A DNA stretch of 6,854 bases, from assembly GCA_003551485.1 (NCBI GenBank), contig PUMS01000449.1, forward strand, positions 1 through 6,854, given 5' to 3'. Numbering within the stretch: the stretch's first letter is position 1; every line of letters begins with the position of its first letter. The stretch is from Phycisphaeraceae bacterium (lineage in GTDB: Bacteria > Planctomycetota > Phycisphaerae > Phycisphaerales > Phycisphaeraceae). The position numbers were made by a program, and so were the translations under genes. Shown piece by piece: positions 1 through 6,143 of this stretch. Below the pieces are notes generated by a model, which saw nothing but the letters and a program-made list of their open reading frames with translations, ran no database searches and was not told where the DNA came from.

Positions 1-296
1 ACTTCATTGATGAACGCATCGTCGACGTACTCATCGGCATCGAGAAACAGGACCCAGTCGCAGGCGAAGTCATAATTGCGCAGCACCCAGTTCCGCTTCT
101 TCGGGAAGCGGCCGTTCCACTGGAAGTCCACCAACGCGGCACCGGCGTCGCGGGCGATCTGCCGGGTGCGATCGGTGCTGGCCGAGTCGACGACGACGAC
201 CTCGGCGAACCGCGCGAGCCTTGCCAGGCAATGGGGCAGGTTGCGCTCCTCGTTGCGGGTGGGGATGACGACACTGACGGCGACGGGCTCGTCCAT
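1..296 (-). CDS. Family 2 glycosyltransferase, N-terminal fragment
   Basis: This is the first 98 codons of a GT-A fold, family 2 glycosyltransferase; the rest lies beyond the left edge. Visible motifs are the opening beta-strand VVIPTRNEERNL (residues 9-20), the nucleotide-binding stretch VVDSASTDRT (35-44), a PKKRNW segment (65-70) and the metal-binding DAD within LFLDADEY (83-90). The RNW plus LDADEY arrangement resembles the WaaE/KdtX-like branch, which adds sugars to lipopolysaccharide cores, but acceptor and donor cannot be read from this fragment. Expected location is the cytoplasm or inner membrane face. The ATG at 294-296 places the first strand at a usual distance. An in-frame ATG at 321-323 would add nine residues; neither has a strong ribosome site. 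The gene follows pdhB on the same strand but has its own promoter-like sequence, so it need not belong to the PDH operon. Confidence 0.9.
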   Translation of the reverse strand, partial: MDEPVAVSVVIPTRNEERNLPHCLARLARFAEVVVVDSASTDRTRQIARDAGAALVDFQWNGRFPKKRNWVLRNYDFACDWVLFLDADEYVDDAFINE

Positions 297-401
297 GTGG
301 CGAATTCCATGATCTGGCGGCATTGCGGTGATTCTGATTCATCTTCGCCGCGCGAGAGTCCTCCCCGACCGGGCAGACCGGAACATAATCCCGCCGCATC
401 G

Positions 402-430
402 ATGTTGGCACCGCCCCGCCGACCTGTCAA
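402..430 (-). promoter_or_regulatory. Putative sigma70 promoter for the glycosyltransferase gene
   Basis: Read on the minus strand, a perfect TTGACA (425-430) is followed after 17 bases by CAACAT (402-407). The -10 matches the consensus at only three of six positions, but is preceded directly by TGC, an extended -10 feature. Predicted transcription would start near 395, giving a leader of about 70-100 bases before the glycosyltransferase start. A perfect -35 is notable in such GC-rich sequence. The assignment rests on sequence alone. Confidence 0.45.
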
Positions 431-529
431 CCCATCGCGCAAGCCACGCCGTTGGAGCTAAGCGCTGGCGGCGCCATCTGCGGCGGCGAGCATCGTTCTG
501 AAGAGGCCTTGCGGGCGCCGGGGACTGCC

Positions 530-538
530 GGGGGGGGG
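530..538. repeat. Homopolymer tract of nine G (C on the pdhB strand)
   Basis: Nine consecutive G residues on the plus strand lie directly after the pdhB stop codon, so they fall in the 3' untranslated part of the pdhB message as nine C. Length changes here would not alter the protein. The surrounding 324-538 interval holds the promoter above but no recognisable gene and no U-tract terminator. Confidence 0.9.
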
Positions 539-1597
539 TCAGGTGTTGTAGGTGACGGTGCGGACGGCCTCGATGATCTTGCGGGTGTTGGGCAGCATTT
601 CCTGCTCGAGCCGGCGGTTGTACGGGGCGGGCACATCATCGCTGTTGACGCGGATGACCTTGTTGTCCAGATCGTCCATGGCGTGCTCGTAGACCTGCAT
701 CGCCACCTCGGCCGCCACCGAGGCAAACGGCCAGCTCTGATCCACCACCACGCAGTAGTTGGTCTTGCGCACGCTCTGGAGGACGGTCTGGAGGTCCAGC
801 GGCCGGTAGGTGCGCAGGTCGATGACCTCGCAGTCGATGTCCTCCTTCTCGAGCTGCTCGGCGGCCTCGAGGGCGAAGTGCAGCGGCCGGCCGGCGGTGA
901 CGATGGTGCAGTCGGCGCCGCTCTTGACGATGTCGGCCTGCCCGAAGGGGACGAGAAAGTCCTCGTTCTCGTCCGAATCCTCATCGACCTCGGGCGGCGC
1001 CCACTTGCCGTGCAGGTAGCGCGAGAAGTCCTTGTCGCCGTGGGCGCCGATGCCCAGGATGCGCTCGGACTCGAGGAAGAAGACGGGGTCGGGGTCGCGG
1101 ATGGCGGTCTTGAGCAGGCCCTTGGCATCGCGCGGCGTGGCGGGCAGGGCCATCTTCAGACCCGGCACGTGGGCCCACAGCGACTCGACGCACCAGGAGT
1201 GGGTCGAGCCGAGCTGCCCGCCGGCGCCGTTGTTGCCGCGGAAGACGATGGGCACGCCGAACTGCCCGCCGGACATGTAGAGCATCTTGGGCGCGTTGTT
1301 GATGATCTGGTCGGCGGCGACCAGGCAGAACGACCAGCTCATGAACTCGATGATCGGCCGCAGCCCGTACATCGCCGCACCGATGCCCAGGCCCGAAAAG
1401 CCGGTCTCGGAGATGGGCGTGTCGATCACGCGGCGGGGGCCGAAGGTGTCGAGCATGCCCTGGCTGACCTTGTAGGCGCCGTTGTAGTAGGCGACCTCCT
1501 CGCCCATGAGGAAGACCCGCTCATCGCGGTGCATCTCCTCGATCATCGCCTCGCGCAGCGCTTCACGGTACTGGTACTTGCGGTCGGTGGTGGTCAT
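539..1597 (-). CDS. pdhB: Pyruvate dehydrogenase E1 component, beta subunit
   Basis: This 352-residue protein is the beta chain of the heterotetrameric, thiamine-diphosphate-dependent E1, which decarboxylates pyruvate and passes the acetyl group to the lipoyl arm of E2 in the cytoplasm. Family signatures include MGEEV (31-35), containing the conserved glutamate that activates the cofactor, then GAYKVSQG (40-47), RVIDTPISETGFSGLGIGAA (56-75), a DQIINN stretch (96-101), MSGGQFGVPIVFRG (108-121), HVPGLK (143-148) and the C-terminal transketolase-type domain from about 215, with VIDLRTYRPLD (258-268). An acidic segment at about 184-213, including EVDEDSDENED, replaces a shorter linker seen in typical bacterial and mitochondrial chains. 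The ATG at 1595-1597 gives the usual N-terminus; the frame stays open to 1699 but that extension is Ala/Pro-rich and unlike the family. It lies 128 bases after pdhA on the same strand, so co-transcription is likely. Confidence 0.97.
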   Translation of the reverse strand: MTTTDRKYQYREALREAMIEEMHRDERVFLMGEEVAYYNGAYKVSQGMLDTFGPRRVIDTPISETGFSGLGIGAAMYGLRPIIEFMSWSFCLVAADQIINNAPKMLYMSGGQFGVPIVFRGNNGAGGQLGSTHSWCVESLWAHVPGLKMALPATPRDAKGLLKTAIRDPDPVFFLESERILGIGAHGDKDFSRYLHGKWAPPEVDEDSDENEDFLVPFGQADIVKSGADCTIVTAGRPLHFALEAAEQLEKEDIDCEVIDLRTYRPLDLQTVLQSVRKTNYCVVVDQSWPFASVAAEVAMQVYEHAMDDLDNKVIRVNSDDVPAPYNRRLEQEMLPNTRKIIEAVRTVTYNT

Positions 1598-1639
1598 CGT
1601 GGTTTCTGTTGCCTGTGGGGATTCTGCATGGACTGGGGC

Positions 1640-1685
1640 GATGCGGCCCGGCGCAGCGGCGTGGGCGGGCGCAGCCCGCCGCATC
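1640..1685 (-). other. Competing stem-loops in the pdhA-pdhB gap
   Basis: The gap between pdhA and pdhB contains a perfect 7-base-pair hairpin with a three-base loop (arms GGCGGGC 1664-1670 and GCCCGCC 1674-1680). It also contains an outer 8-base inverted pair, GATGCGGC (1640-1647) with GCCGCATC (1678-1685). The outer right arm shares 1678-1680 with the inner hairpin, so the two full pairings exclude each other. No U tract follows, so this is not a standard intrinsic terminator. It could stabilise or process the message or tune pdhB translation; the role is inferred, the pairing is visible. Confidence 0.5.
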
Positions 1686-1725
1686 ACCTTTCGGGGCACG
1701 GGCTCAACCCCGGCGCCGGCCGCAC

Positions 1726-2877
1726 TCAGTCTTGCTTCTGTCTGCCATCGCCATCGCGGGCCCGGTCCTCGGCTTCCTCGACCATCTGCGGCAAATCGCC
1801 CTTGCGGTAGGGTGGATAGGGCTCGAGGTAGACGTCGGTGTAGAGTTCATCGAGCTCGGGCTCGGGCGAATCGCCGGCGAACTTCACCGCCTCGAGCACG
1901 GCCTTCTTGGCCTCGGCGTCGAGTTCATTGAGCTGTTCCTGCGTGGCCCGCTGCTGGTCCATGAGCTGTCGGCTGAGGGTGGTGATGGGGTCTTCGTTCT
2001 GCTTCTCGCCGACCTCCTCGCGGGTGCGGTACTTCTGCGGGTCGCTCATCGAGTGGCCCTGGTAGCGGTAGGTGACCACGTTGATCAGCACCGGGCCCTC
2101 GCTGTTGTCCGGGTCGCCCTCATCCGGCCGGGTGCGGGCGACCTGATCGACGAAGCAGTCGTAGACCTCGCACATGTCCATGCCGTCGCACTCGGCGTAG
2201 CGCATGTCGTAGGCGGCGGCCTTGACCGAGAGGTCGTGCGCTGCGGAGGTGCCGCGCTCGATGTGGGTGCCCATCGAGTACATGTTGTTCTCCAGGGCGA
2301 AGACGATCGGCAGCTTCCAGATCGCCGCCAGGTTCATCGCCTCGTGGAACGCGCCCTGGTTGAGCGCGCCATCCCCGAGGTAGCAGAGGCAGACGCGGTC
2401 GAGCTTCTGGTACTGGATGGCGAAGGCGATGCCCACCCCCAGCGGGCACTGGCCGCCGACGATGGCATGGCCGCCGTACATCTCGTTGGGCCGGTCGAAC
2501 ATGTGCATCGACCCGCCCTTGCCCTTGGCGCAGCCGGTGATCTTGCCGAACATCTCGGCCATGCAGTACCTGGGGTGCATGCCGCGGGCGAGGGCGTGGC
2601 CGTGGTCGCGGTAGGCGGTGATGACCGGGTCATCGGGCCTCAGCGCGGCGATGCTGCCGACGGCGACGGCTTCCTGCCCGGTGTAGATGTGGCAGAAGCC
2701 GCCGATCTTCTGCTGCATGTAGCTCTGCATCGTGCGCTCTTCGAAGCGCCGGATGAGCATCATGTCGTAGAGCAGCTCCAGCAGGCGCTGGTCGTCGAGC
2801 TGGTCGCTGGGCCGGCCGCCGTCGCGGGGCTGTGAAGAGGAACTGGATTTCTTACCGGTTGCGGTGGTCATCGTCAC
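1726..2877 (-). CDS. pdhA: Pyruvate dehydrogenase E1 component, alpha subunit
   Basis: This 383-residue chain pairs with the beta subunit to form the thiamine-diphosphate E1 enzyme of the pyruvate dehydrogenase complex. It has the family order: RRFEE (43-47), CHIYTGQEA (62-70), YRDHGHALARG (89-99), GKGGSMHMF (119-127), and the cofactor and magnesium motif from GDGALNQG (168-175) to ENN (196-198). The loop RYQGHSMSDP (271-280) closely matches the mitochondrial phosphorylation loop: a serine aligns with its first site (S276), while the second-site serine before YRT is absent (QKYRT). This supports pyruvate over branched-chain specificity. The N-terminus is a Ser/Lys/Arg-rich low-complexity tail of about 25 residues and the C-terminus is charged. 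The start is GTG at 2875-2877, chosen because AGAAGGA lies six bases upstream; ATG at 2869-2871, two codons in, is the alternative. pdhB follows on the same strand. Confidence 0.97.
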   Translation of the reverse strand: MTMTTATGKKSSSSSQPRDGGRPSDQLDDQRLLELLYDMMLIRRFEERTMQSYMQQKIGGFCHIYTGQEAVAVGSIAALRPDDPVITAYRDHGHALARGMHPRYCMAEMFGKITGCAKGKGGSMHMFDRPNEMYGGHAIVGGQCPLGVGIAFAIQYQKLDRVCLCYLGDGALNQGAFHEAMNLAAIWKLPIVFALENNMYSMGTHIERGTSAAHDLSVKAAAYDMRYAECDGMDMCEVYDCFVDQVARTRPDEGDPDNSEGPVLINVVTYRYQGHSMSDPQKYRTREEVGEKQNEDPITTLSRQLMDQQRATQEQLNELDAEAKKAVLEAVKFAGDSPEPELDELYTDVYLEPYPPYRKGDLPQMVEEAEDRARDGDGRQKQD

Positions 2878-2883
2878 CCGGGG

Positions 2884-2890
2884 TCCTTCT
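2884..2890 (-). promoter_or_regulatory. Ribosome binding site deciding the pdhA start
   Basis: AGAAGGA on the minus strand sits six bases before the GTG at 2877 and twelve before the ATG at 2871. The spacing favours the GTG start. It is one of the few clear Shine-Dalgarno sequences in this window. Confidence 0.6.
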
Positions 2891-2993
2891 CTGGCGGTAG
2901 CGGGACTCTGGCGGGGCTGGCACGGCGATCACAGCCCTTCTCCCGCCGCGTTTCGCGACAACGCCGACCCGCGCCGTGCTGGCGAAGCGAGTA

Positions 2994-3022
2994 AGTTTAG
3001 GACCACCCGCCGCGCCCAGCAA
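2994..3022 (-). promoter_or_regulatory. Weak candidate promoter for pdhA-pdhB
   Basis: On the minus strand TTGCTG (3017-3022) and TAAACT (2994-2999) are separated by exactly 17 bases, matching the sigma70 consensus at three and four of six positions. TAAACT lies in one of the few A/T-rich spots of the divergent region. The leader to pdhA would be about 110 bases. The match is weak and could be chance. Confidence 0.25.
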
Positions 3023-3110
3023 GGCGGCCGCTGCCGAACCCATCCTGCTGGCGAGCAGCATACGCTTCGGCGGCCGGTCCGGCGCCCTCGCCCTGCCGGC
3101 CTCGCTGCGC

Positions 3111-3137
3111 CTGCTGTGCCTGCCGTGCCTGCCGTGG
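3111..3137. repeat. Three tandem 9-base repeats
   Basis: Three consecutive units, CTGCTGTGC, CTGCCGTGC and CTGCCGTGG, follow one another without a gap and differ by one base each from the middle unit. They lie in the divergent noncoding region. They may be a slippage product or a cluster of protein-binding sites; no function is shown. Confidence 0.7.
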
Positions 3138-3270
3138 CCCTTGCGCCTTTTTTCCAGCCGACCCGGCCACCGGGCCCAAACGGGCTCCTAACCCGTGGCG
3201 ACGCCTGTTGCGGGACACGCCCCGAGGCCGACAGCCGGGGCCGCAGCGGCATCCCCGCGACCCACCCCAA

Positions 3271-3292
3271 CAAACATCCATCCGCTTGTTTG
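3271..3292. promoter_or_regulatory. Small dyad CAAACA-N10-TGTTTG, possible operator
   Basis: Six-base perfect inverted arms (3271-3276 and 3287-3292) are separated by ten bases, in the otherwise GC-rich sequence upstream of the plus-strand membrane-protein gene. The right arm overlaps the candidate -35 element TTGCCG at 3290-3295, the usual place for a repressor to act. Short arms make chance possible. Confidence 0.3.
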
Positions 3293-3318
3293 CCGGGGCA
3301 TTCTCAGACCACTAGACT
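3290..3318 (+). promoter_or_regulatory. Candidate promoter for the YfgM-like gene
   Basis: TTGCCG (3290-3295) and TAGACT (3313-3318) are separated by 17 bases and each matches the sigma70 consensus at four of six positions. The predicted leader to the start at 3410 is roughly 85 bases. It is the best plus-strand candidate I see in the region. Confidence 0.3.
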
Positions 3319-3409
3319 GATTCGTTCGCTGTTTCGCCATCCCGCGGCCTGCGTGCAGGGGCCGGTCCCGCAGGGGGCCAGGGCCCGCGCGGCCATGCCG
3401 AGACCAGAC

Positions 3410-4423
3410 ATGACACGCGACCCCAAGAAACCCGCGGAGCGGCCCGGCCAGCCTCAGACCCAGGGGCCCGCCGGCCCATCTGAACCGGAAGAAACCGATC
3501 TTTTCCTGATGATGCTCAAAGCCCGTGACTGGTGGCGCCGCCACGGTCACTGGGTCCTGGTCGTCGTGCTGGTCATCGTCGCGGCGTGGGCCGGCAAGCG
3601 GTGGTGGGATGCCAGCCAGCAGCGCCAGCAGGCCGAGTTGCAGAACGCCCTTCAACTCGAAGACGACCCGACGGAGCTTCAGCGCTGGGCCGAGCGGGTC
3701 GATCAGCCCAACTACCGCGCCCGCTTCCTCCTGCGCGCCGCCGAATCGCTGGAACGCGCCGCCGGCGGCCCGTTCGACATCGTGGACGACCAGCAGGCCG
3801 GGGCCAACCTCGAGCAGGCACAGGCCCTGTACCTTCGCGCGGCGGAGGTCGAGGGGGCCGACCTCACCTGGCGGCTGACCGCCCTGCGCGGCGCTGCGGT
3901 CGTGGCCGAGAAACGCGGCCAATGGGATGAGGCCCTGCAACTGCATGAGCAGGTGGCGAACGAGGCCGCAGACATCCGACCCCAGATCGCGCGGCGCGCC
4001 CGGGCCAGCATGGACCTGATCGAGTGGATGCGGCAAGGGGTGCCCACCGCCGATGCGCGCGTGGTCGACCGCTTCCAGCCACGGGACCTGCCACCGCGCG
4101 TGCGGCCCAACCCGAGCTGGCACGAGGCCGGCCACGAGGCTCACGACGATCCGCTGCTGCCCATTCCCGGCTCCGAGCGGTGGCGCGCGCCGGGGATGCA
4201 ACTGCCCGACCGGCCCGAGGCCCCCGTCCCCGCCGCCCAGCAGCCCGCGCCCCCGGATACCCTCGAACAGCCGCAGGACCCGCAATTCCCCGACCCCACG
4301 GCCCCGCAGGACCCGCCACTGCCCGTGCTGCCCGATGAACTGCCGCCCGGCATCGAGCCCGAGCCCGAACCCGGCCCCATCCCCGGCATGCCGGCGCCCC
4401 AGCCGGGCACGACCGAGCCTTGA
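3410..4423 (+). CDS. Single-pass membrane protein, YfgM/TPR_21-like, with proline-rich tail
   Basis: The predicted protein has 337 residues. An N-terminal Pro/Lys-rich cytoplasmic segment leads to an amphipathic stretch ending ARDWWRRHGHW (38-48), one hydrophobic membrane span (about 48-62), then GKRWWDASQQRQQ. This WW-R-x-G-transmembrane-RWW layout resembles the YfgM family, whose members carry periplasmic TPR helices and assist the SecYEG translocon. Helical repeats are plausible at about 134-200, with the TPR-like stretch RGQWDEALQLHEQVA (169-183). From about 260 the tail is almost entirely Pro, Glu, Asp and Gln, probably disordered. The family call is by pattern, not alignment; a generic TPR anchor protein is the alternative. 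The frame is open far upstream, but coding character begins near 3395-3410; ATG at 3395 would add five residues. It ends just ahead of the pseudouridine synthase on the same strand, suggesting co-transcription. Confidence 0.65.
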   Translation: MTRDPKKPAERPGQPQTQGPAGPSEPEETDLFLMMLKARDWWRRHGHWVLVVVLVIVAAWAGKRWWDASQQRQQAELQNALQLEDDPTELQRWAERVDQPNYRARFLLRAAESLERAAGGPFDIVDDQQAGANLEQAQALYLRAAEVEGADLTWRLTALRGAAVVAEKRGQWDEALQLHEQVANEAADIRPQIARRARASMDLIEWMRQGVPTADARVVDRFQPRDLPPRVRPNPSWHEAGHEAHDDPLLPIPGSERWRAPGMQLPDRPEAPVPAAQQPAPPDTLEQPQDPQFPDPTAPQDPPLPVLPDELPPGIEPEPEPGPIPGMPAPQPGTTEP

Positions 4424-4455
4424 GCCCGACTCACCCCCCTGCCGATGAACGCCCG

Positions 4456-4480
4456 CGGGCGCATCATGATGATGCGCCCG
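4456..4480. promoter_or_regulatory. Perfect 12-base-arm palindrome before the pseudouridine synthase
   Basis: The left arm CGGGCGCATCAT (4456-4467), one central G and a right arm that is its exact reverse complement (4469-4480) form a 25-base dyad. It lies 33 bases after the stop of the upstream gene and 39 before the ATG at 4519. In RNA it would fold into a stem of about ten pairs with a five-base loop. There is no U tract. It could be an operator, a hairpin masking or exposing the start, or a message-processing site; if translation starts at 4420 it is inside the coding region instead. Confidence 0.6.
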
Positions 4481-4518
4481 ACGCCGCCGCAAACCGGTCC
4501 GAGGCCGACATCGAGGCC

Positions 4519-5808
4519 ATGCTCGAGCCCGATGGCGACCCCGACCCCGACCAGGACGAGGGCGGGGACCAACCCCGGGGCGACGGCGGCGATGAGCCGA
4601 CCACCGGCCACATCGAGCACGACATCCTCGTCCGCCGCGATCCGAAGATGCGGCTGGACCAGTACCTCCAGAACCGGCTCAAGGGCATCAGCCGCTCGCG
4701 CATTCAGCGCCTGATCGACAGCGGCGCGGTCACGCTCAACGACCACCCGCCCAAGGCCAGCGCCATCATCCGCCAGGGCGACCGCATCCACGTGGTGCTG
4801 CCGCCACCGGCGGTGCAGCGGGTGGACCCCGAGCCGATGCCGCTGGACATCCTCTTCGAGGACGATGACCTGGTGGTCATCAACAAGACCGCGGGCGTGA
4901 TCGTCCACCCGGCCAGGGGCAACACCCGCGGCACCATGGTCAACGGCCTGGCCTGGCACATGAAGCAGCAGCTCGAGGCCGAAGGCGGACAGTGGAAGGC
5001 GTGGACCACCAGCGGCGTCGCACACCGGCCGGGTGCCAAGGCGCGCAGCAGGCAGGTCAAGGGGCTGAGCACCGTGGGCGCTGAGGACCTGCGGCCGGGC
5101 GTGGTCCACCGGCTGGATCAGTTCACCACCGGCTGCATCGTCTTTGCCCGCAGCGACTGGGCGCACTGGCGCCTGGCCCGGCAGTTCGAGCGCAGGCAGA
5201 CGCTCAAGGCCTACCTGGCGCTGGTGCATGGCAACTTCGACCACACCGGCGATGTGATCGACCAGCCCATCGGCAAGCATCCCACCATTCGCGAGGCCTT
5301 CGCCGTCAGGCACGACTCCAACGCCAGGGATTCGGTCACGCTCTACCGCGTCCGCGAGCAGTACCGTGGCTACAGCCTGGTCGAGCTCGAGCTCAAGACC
5401 GGCCGCACGCATCAGATCCGCGTGCATCTTTCCTACCTCGGCCACCCGATCGTGGGCGATGTGGTCTACGGTGGCGAGCCGCTGCGTCGGGCGGACCTGG
5501 ACGATCCGCCGCTCCCGGCCGCCCACCGCCGCTATCTCAACTGCGTGCGGACGAAGGAGGAGGGCCTGGCCGTGCTCGAGCGTGCCCGCACCGACCCCGA
5601 CACGCTGCTCTACCACCCCGCCCTGCACGCGGCCCTGCTCAGCTTCCGCCACCCGCGCCTGGAAGAGGCCGTCACCTTCACCGCGCCGGTGCATGAGCCG
5701 ATGCGCGGCATCCTCAATGCGCTGCGGCAGCGGCGGATCGATGGCCCCGTGGCCACCGAAGGCTACTTCGTCGACCTCGATGCCGCCCTGCCGCCGCCGC
5801 CGCAGTGA
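4519..5808 (+). CDS. RluA/RluD-family rRNA pseudouridine synthase with S4 domain
   Basis: The 429-residue protein converts specific uridines, probably in 23S rRNA, to pseudouridine in the cytoplasm. After an acidic Asp/Glu/Gly-rich tail, an S4 RNA-binding domain spans about 43-95 (RLDQYLQNR, then SRSRIQRLIDSGAVTLN). The catalytic domain has LVVINKTAGVIVHP (118-131), the active-site motif HRLD with the catalytic aspartate at 200, the tyrosine of KAYLALVHG (230-238), and GRTHQIRVHL (295-304). HRLDQFTTG departs from the common HRLDKDTSG. It is about 100 residues longer than E. coli RluD, owing to the tail and two insertions (about 148-191 and 325-360). Exact target (RluA, C or D type) is unresolved. 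A TTG at 4420, overlapping the upstream stop, would add 33 residues; ATG 4519 is preferred because third-position GC is lower and the 25-base palindrome lies between. No strong ribosome site supports either start. Confidence 0.92.
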   Translation: MLEPDGDPDPDQDEGGDQPRGDGGDEPTTGHIEHDILVRRDPKMRLDQYLQNRLKGISRSRIQRLIDSGAVTLNDHPPKASAIIRQGDRIHVVLPPPAVQRVDPEPMPLDILFEDDDLVVINKTAGVIVHPARGNTRGTMVNGLAWHMKQQLEAEGGQWKAWTTSGVAHRPGAKARSRQVKGLSTVGAEDLRPGVVHRLDQFTTGCIVFARSDWAHWRLARQFERRQTLKAYLALVHGNFDHTGDVIDQPIGKHPTIREAFAVRHDSNARDSVTLYRVREQYRGYSLVELELKTGRTHQIRVHLSYLGHPIVGDVVYGGEPLRRADLDDPPLPAAHRRYLNCVRTKEEGLAVLERARTDPDTLLYHPALHAALLSFRHPRLEEAVTFTAPVHEPMRGILNALRQRRIDGPVATEGYFVDLDAALPPPPQ

Positions 5809-6143
5809 CCGCCGACATCCGGACACCGATGACCGCATCCCGCCCGCCAGGATGGTTGTAGCAAGCACGGCGGAAGAACTTGCGCATGCCTGTCGGGCAG
5901 ACTCACTTTGCGAACCCGCCGAAGCAGCGTGACGTACCGGAAGAACCCGTATCCACGGCTGGTGCCGCGCTTGTGGGCCGCCGGCTCGGGCATGGCCGCT
6001 TCGTCGCTGGCGGGCACAGCCGCGGGACGCCCATCGAGCCCGGCCGTGGAAGCACCCCGCCCCCCAGCCTTCGGCCGCGACCGAAATCTCCGCCAGGTCC
6101 GGCTGTCGCCCACGGACGGCCACCGCGCGATGCGAGGCCCATC
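5809..6143. other. Intergenic leader, no gene seen
   Basis: These 335 bases lie between the pseudouridine synthase and the ribbon-helix-helix gene. The downstream frame stays open back to 5880, but the translation there is Pro/Arg/Gly-rich, unlike the conserved domain that starts at 6144, so it is probably not coding. I see no convincing sigma70 promoter, tRNA-like fold or U-tract terminator. The only clear signal is the ribosome site near its end. Confidence 0.55.
6134..6137 (+). promoter_or_regulatory. Ribosome binding site for the ribbon-helix-helix gene
   Basis: GAGG lies six bases before the ATG at 6144. This spacing decides the start against the upstream in-frame candidates beginning at 5880. 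Confidence 0.55.

Larger units (their letters stand above)
2878..3394. other. Divergent intergenic region, no convincing gene
   Basis: These 517 bases separate the minus-strand pdhA from the plus-strand membrane-protein gene. Open frames exist on both strands but are Arg/Ala/Pro/Gly-rich with no family resemblance, as expected by chance at this GC content. The interval holds the pdhA ribosome site, candidate promoters in both directions, a 9-base tandem repeat (3111-3137), an isolated run of six T near 3149-3154 and a small dyad at 3271-3292. A short regulatory RNA or leader peptide cannot be excluded, but nothing supports one directly. Confidence 0.6.

Noticed and set aside
452..1810. Long plus-strand open frame of 452 codons opposite pdhB
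   Set aside because: It is the antisense shadow of a well-conserved E1 beta gene; its translation is Gly/Val/Asp/His-rich with no family motifs, as expected in high-GC DNA.
1609..2835. Plus-strand open frame of 408 codons opposite pdhA
   Set aside because: Antisense shadow of E1 alpha, whose motifs are unambiguous; the plus-strand translation resembles no family.
2852..3061. Minus-strand 69-codon frame upstream of and overlapping pdhA
   Set aside because: Its beginning looks slightly hydrophobic, but the rest is Arg/Pro-rich, it overlaps the pdhA ribosome site and start in another frame, and nothing supports a leader peptide function.
3149..3154. Run of six T considered as an intrinsic terminator
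   Set aside because: There is no convincing stem directly before it and no plus-strand gene upstream that would need termination there.
3188..4492. Minus-strand open frame of 434 codons opposite the YfgM-like gene
   Set aside because: Its translation is Gly/Arg/Leu-rich without motifs, whereas the plus strand shows a membrane span flanked by Trp/Arg residues and a TPR-like region.
4141..6123. Minus-strand open frame of 660 codons
   Set aside because: It lies opposite the pseudouridine synthase and neighbouring sequence; low-complexity Val/Ala/Gly/Arg composition and no recognisable domain.
5880..6143. N-terminal extension of the ribbon-helix-helix gene by 88 codons
   Set aside because: The extension is Pro/Arg/Gly-rich and unlike the fold; the GAGG site before ATG 6144 gives a better start.
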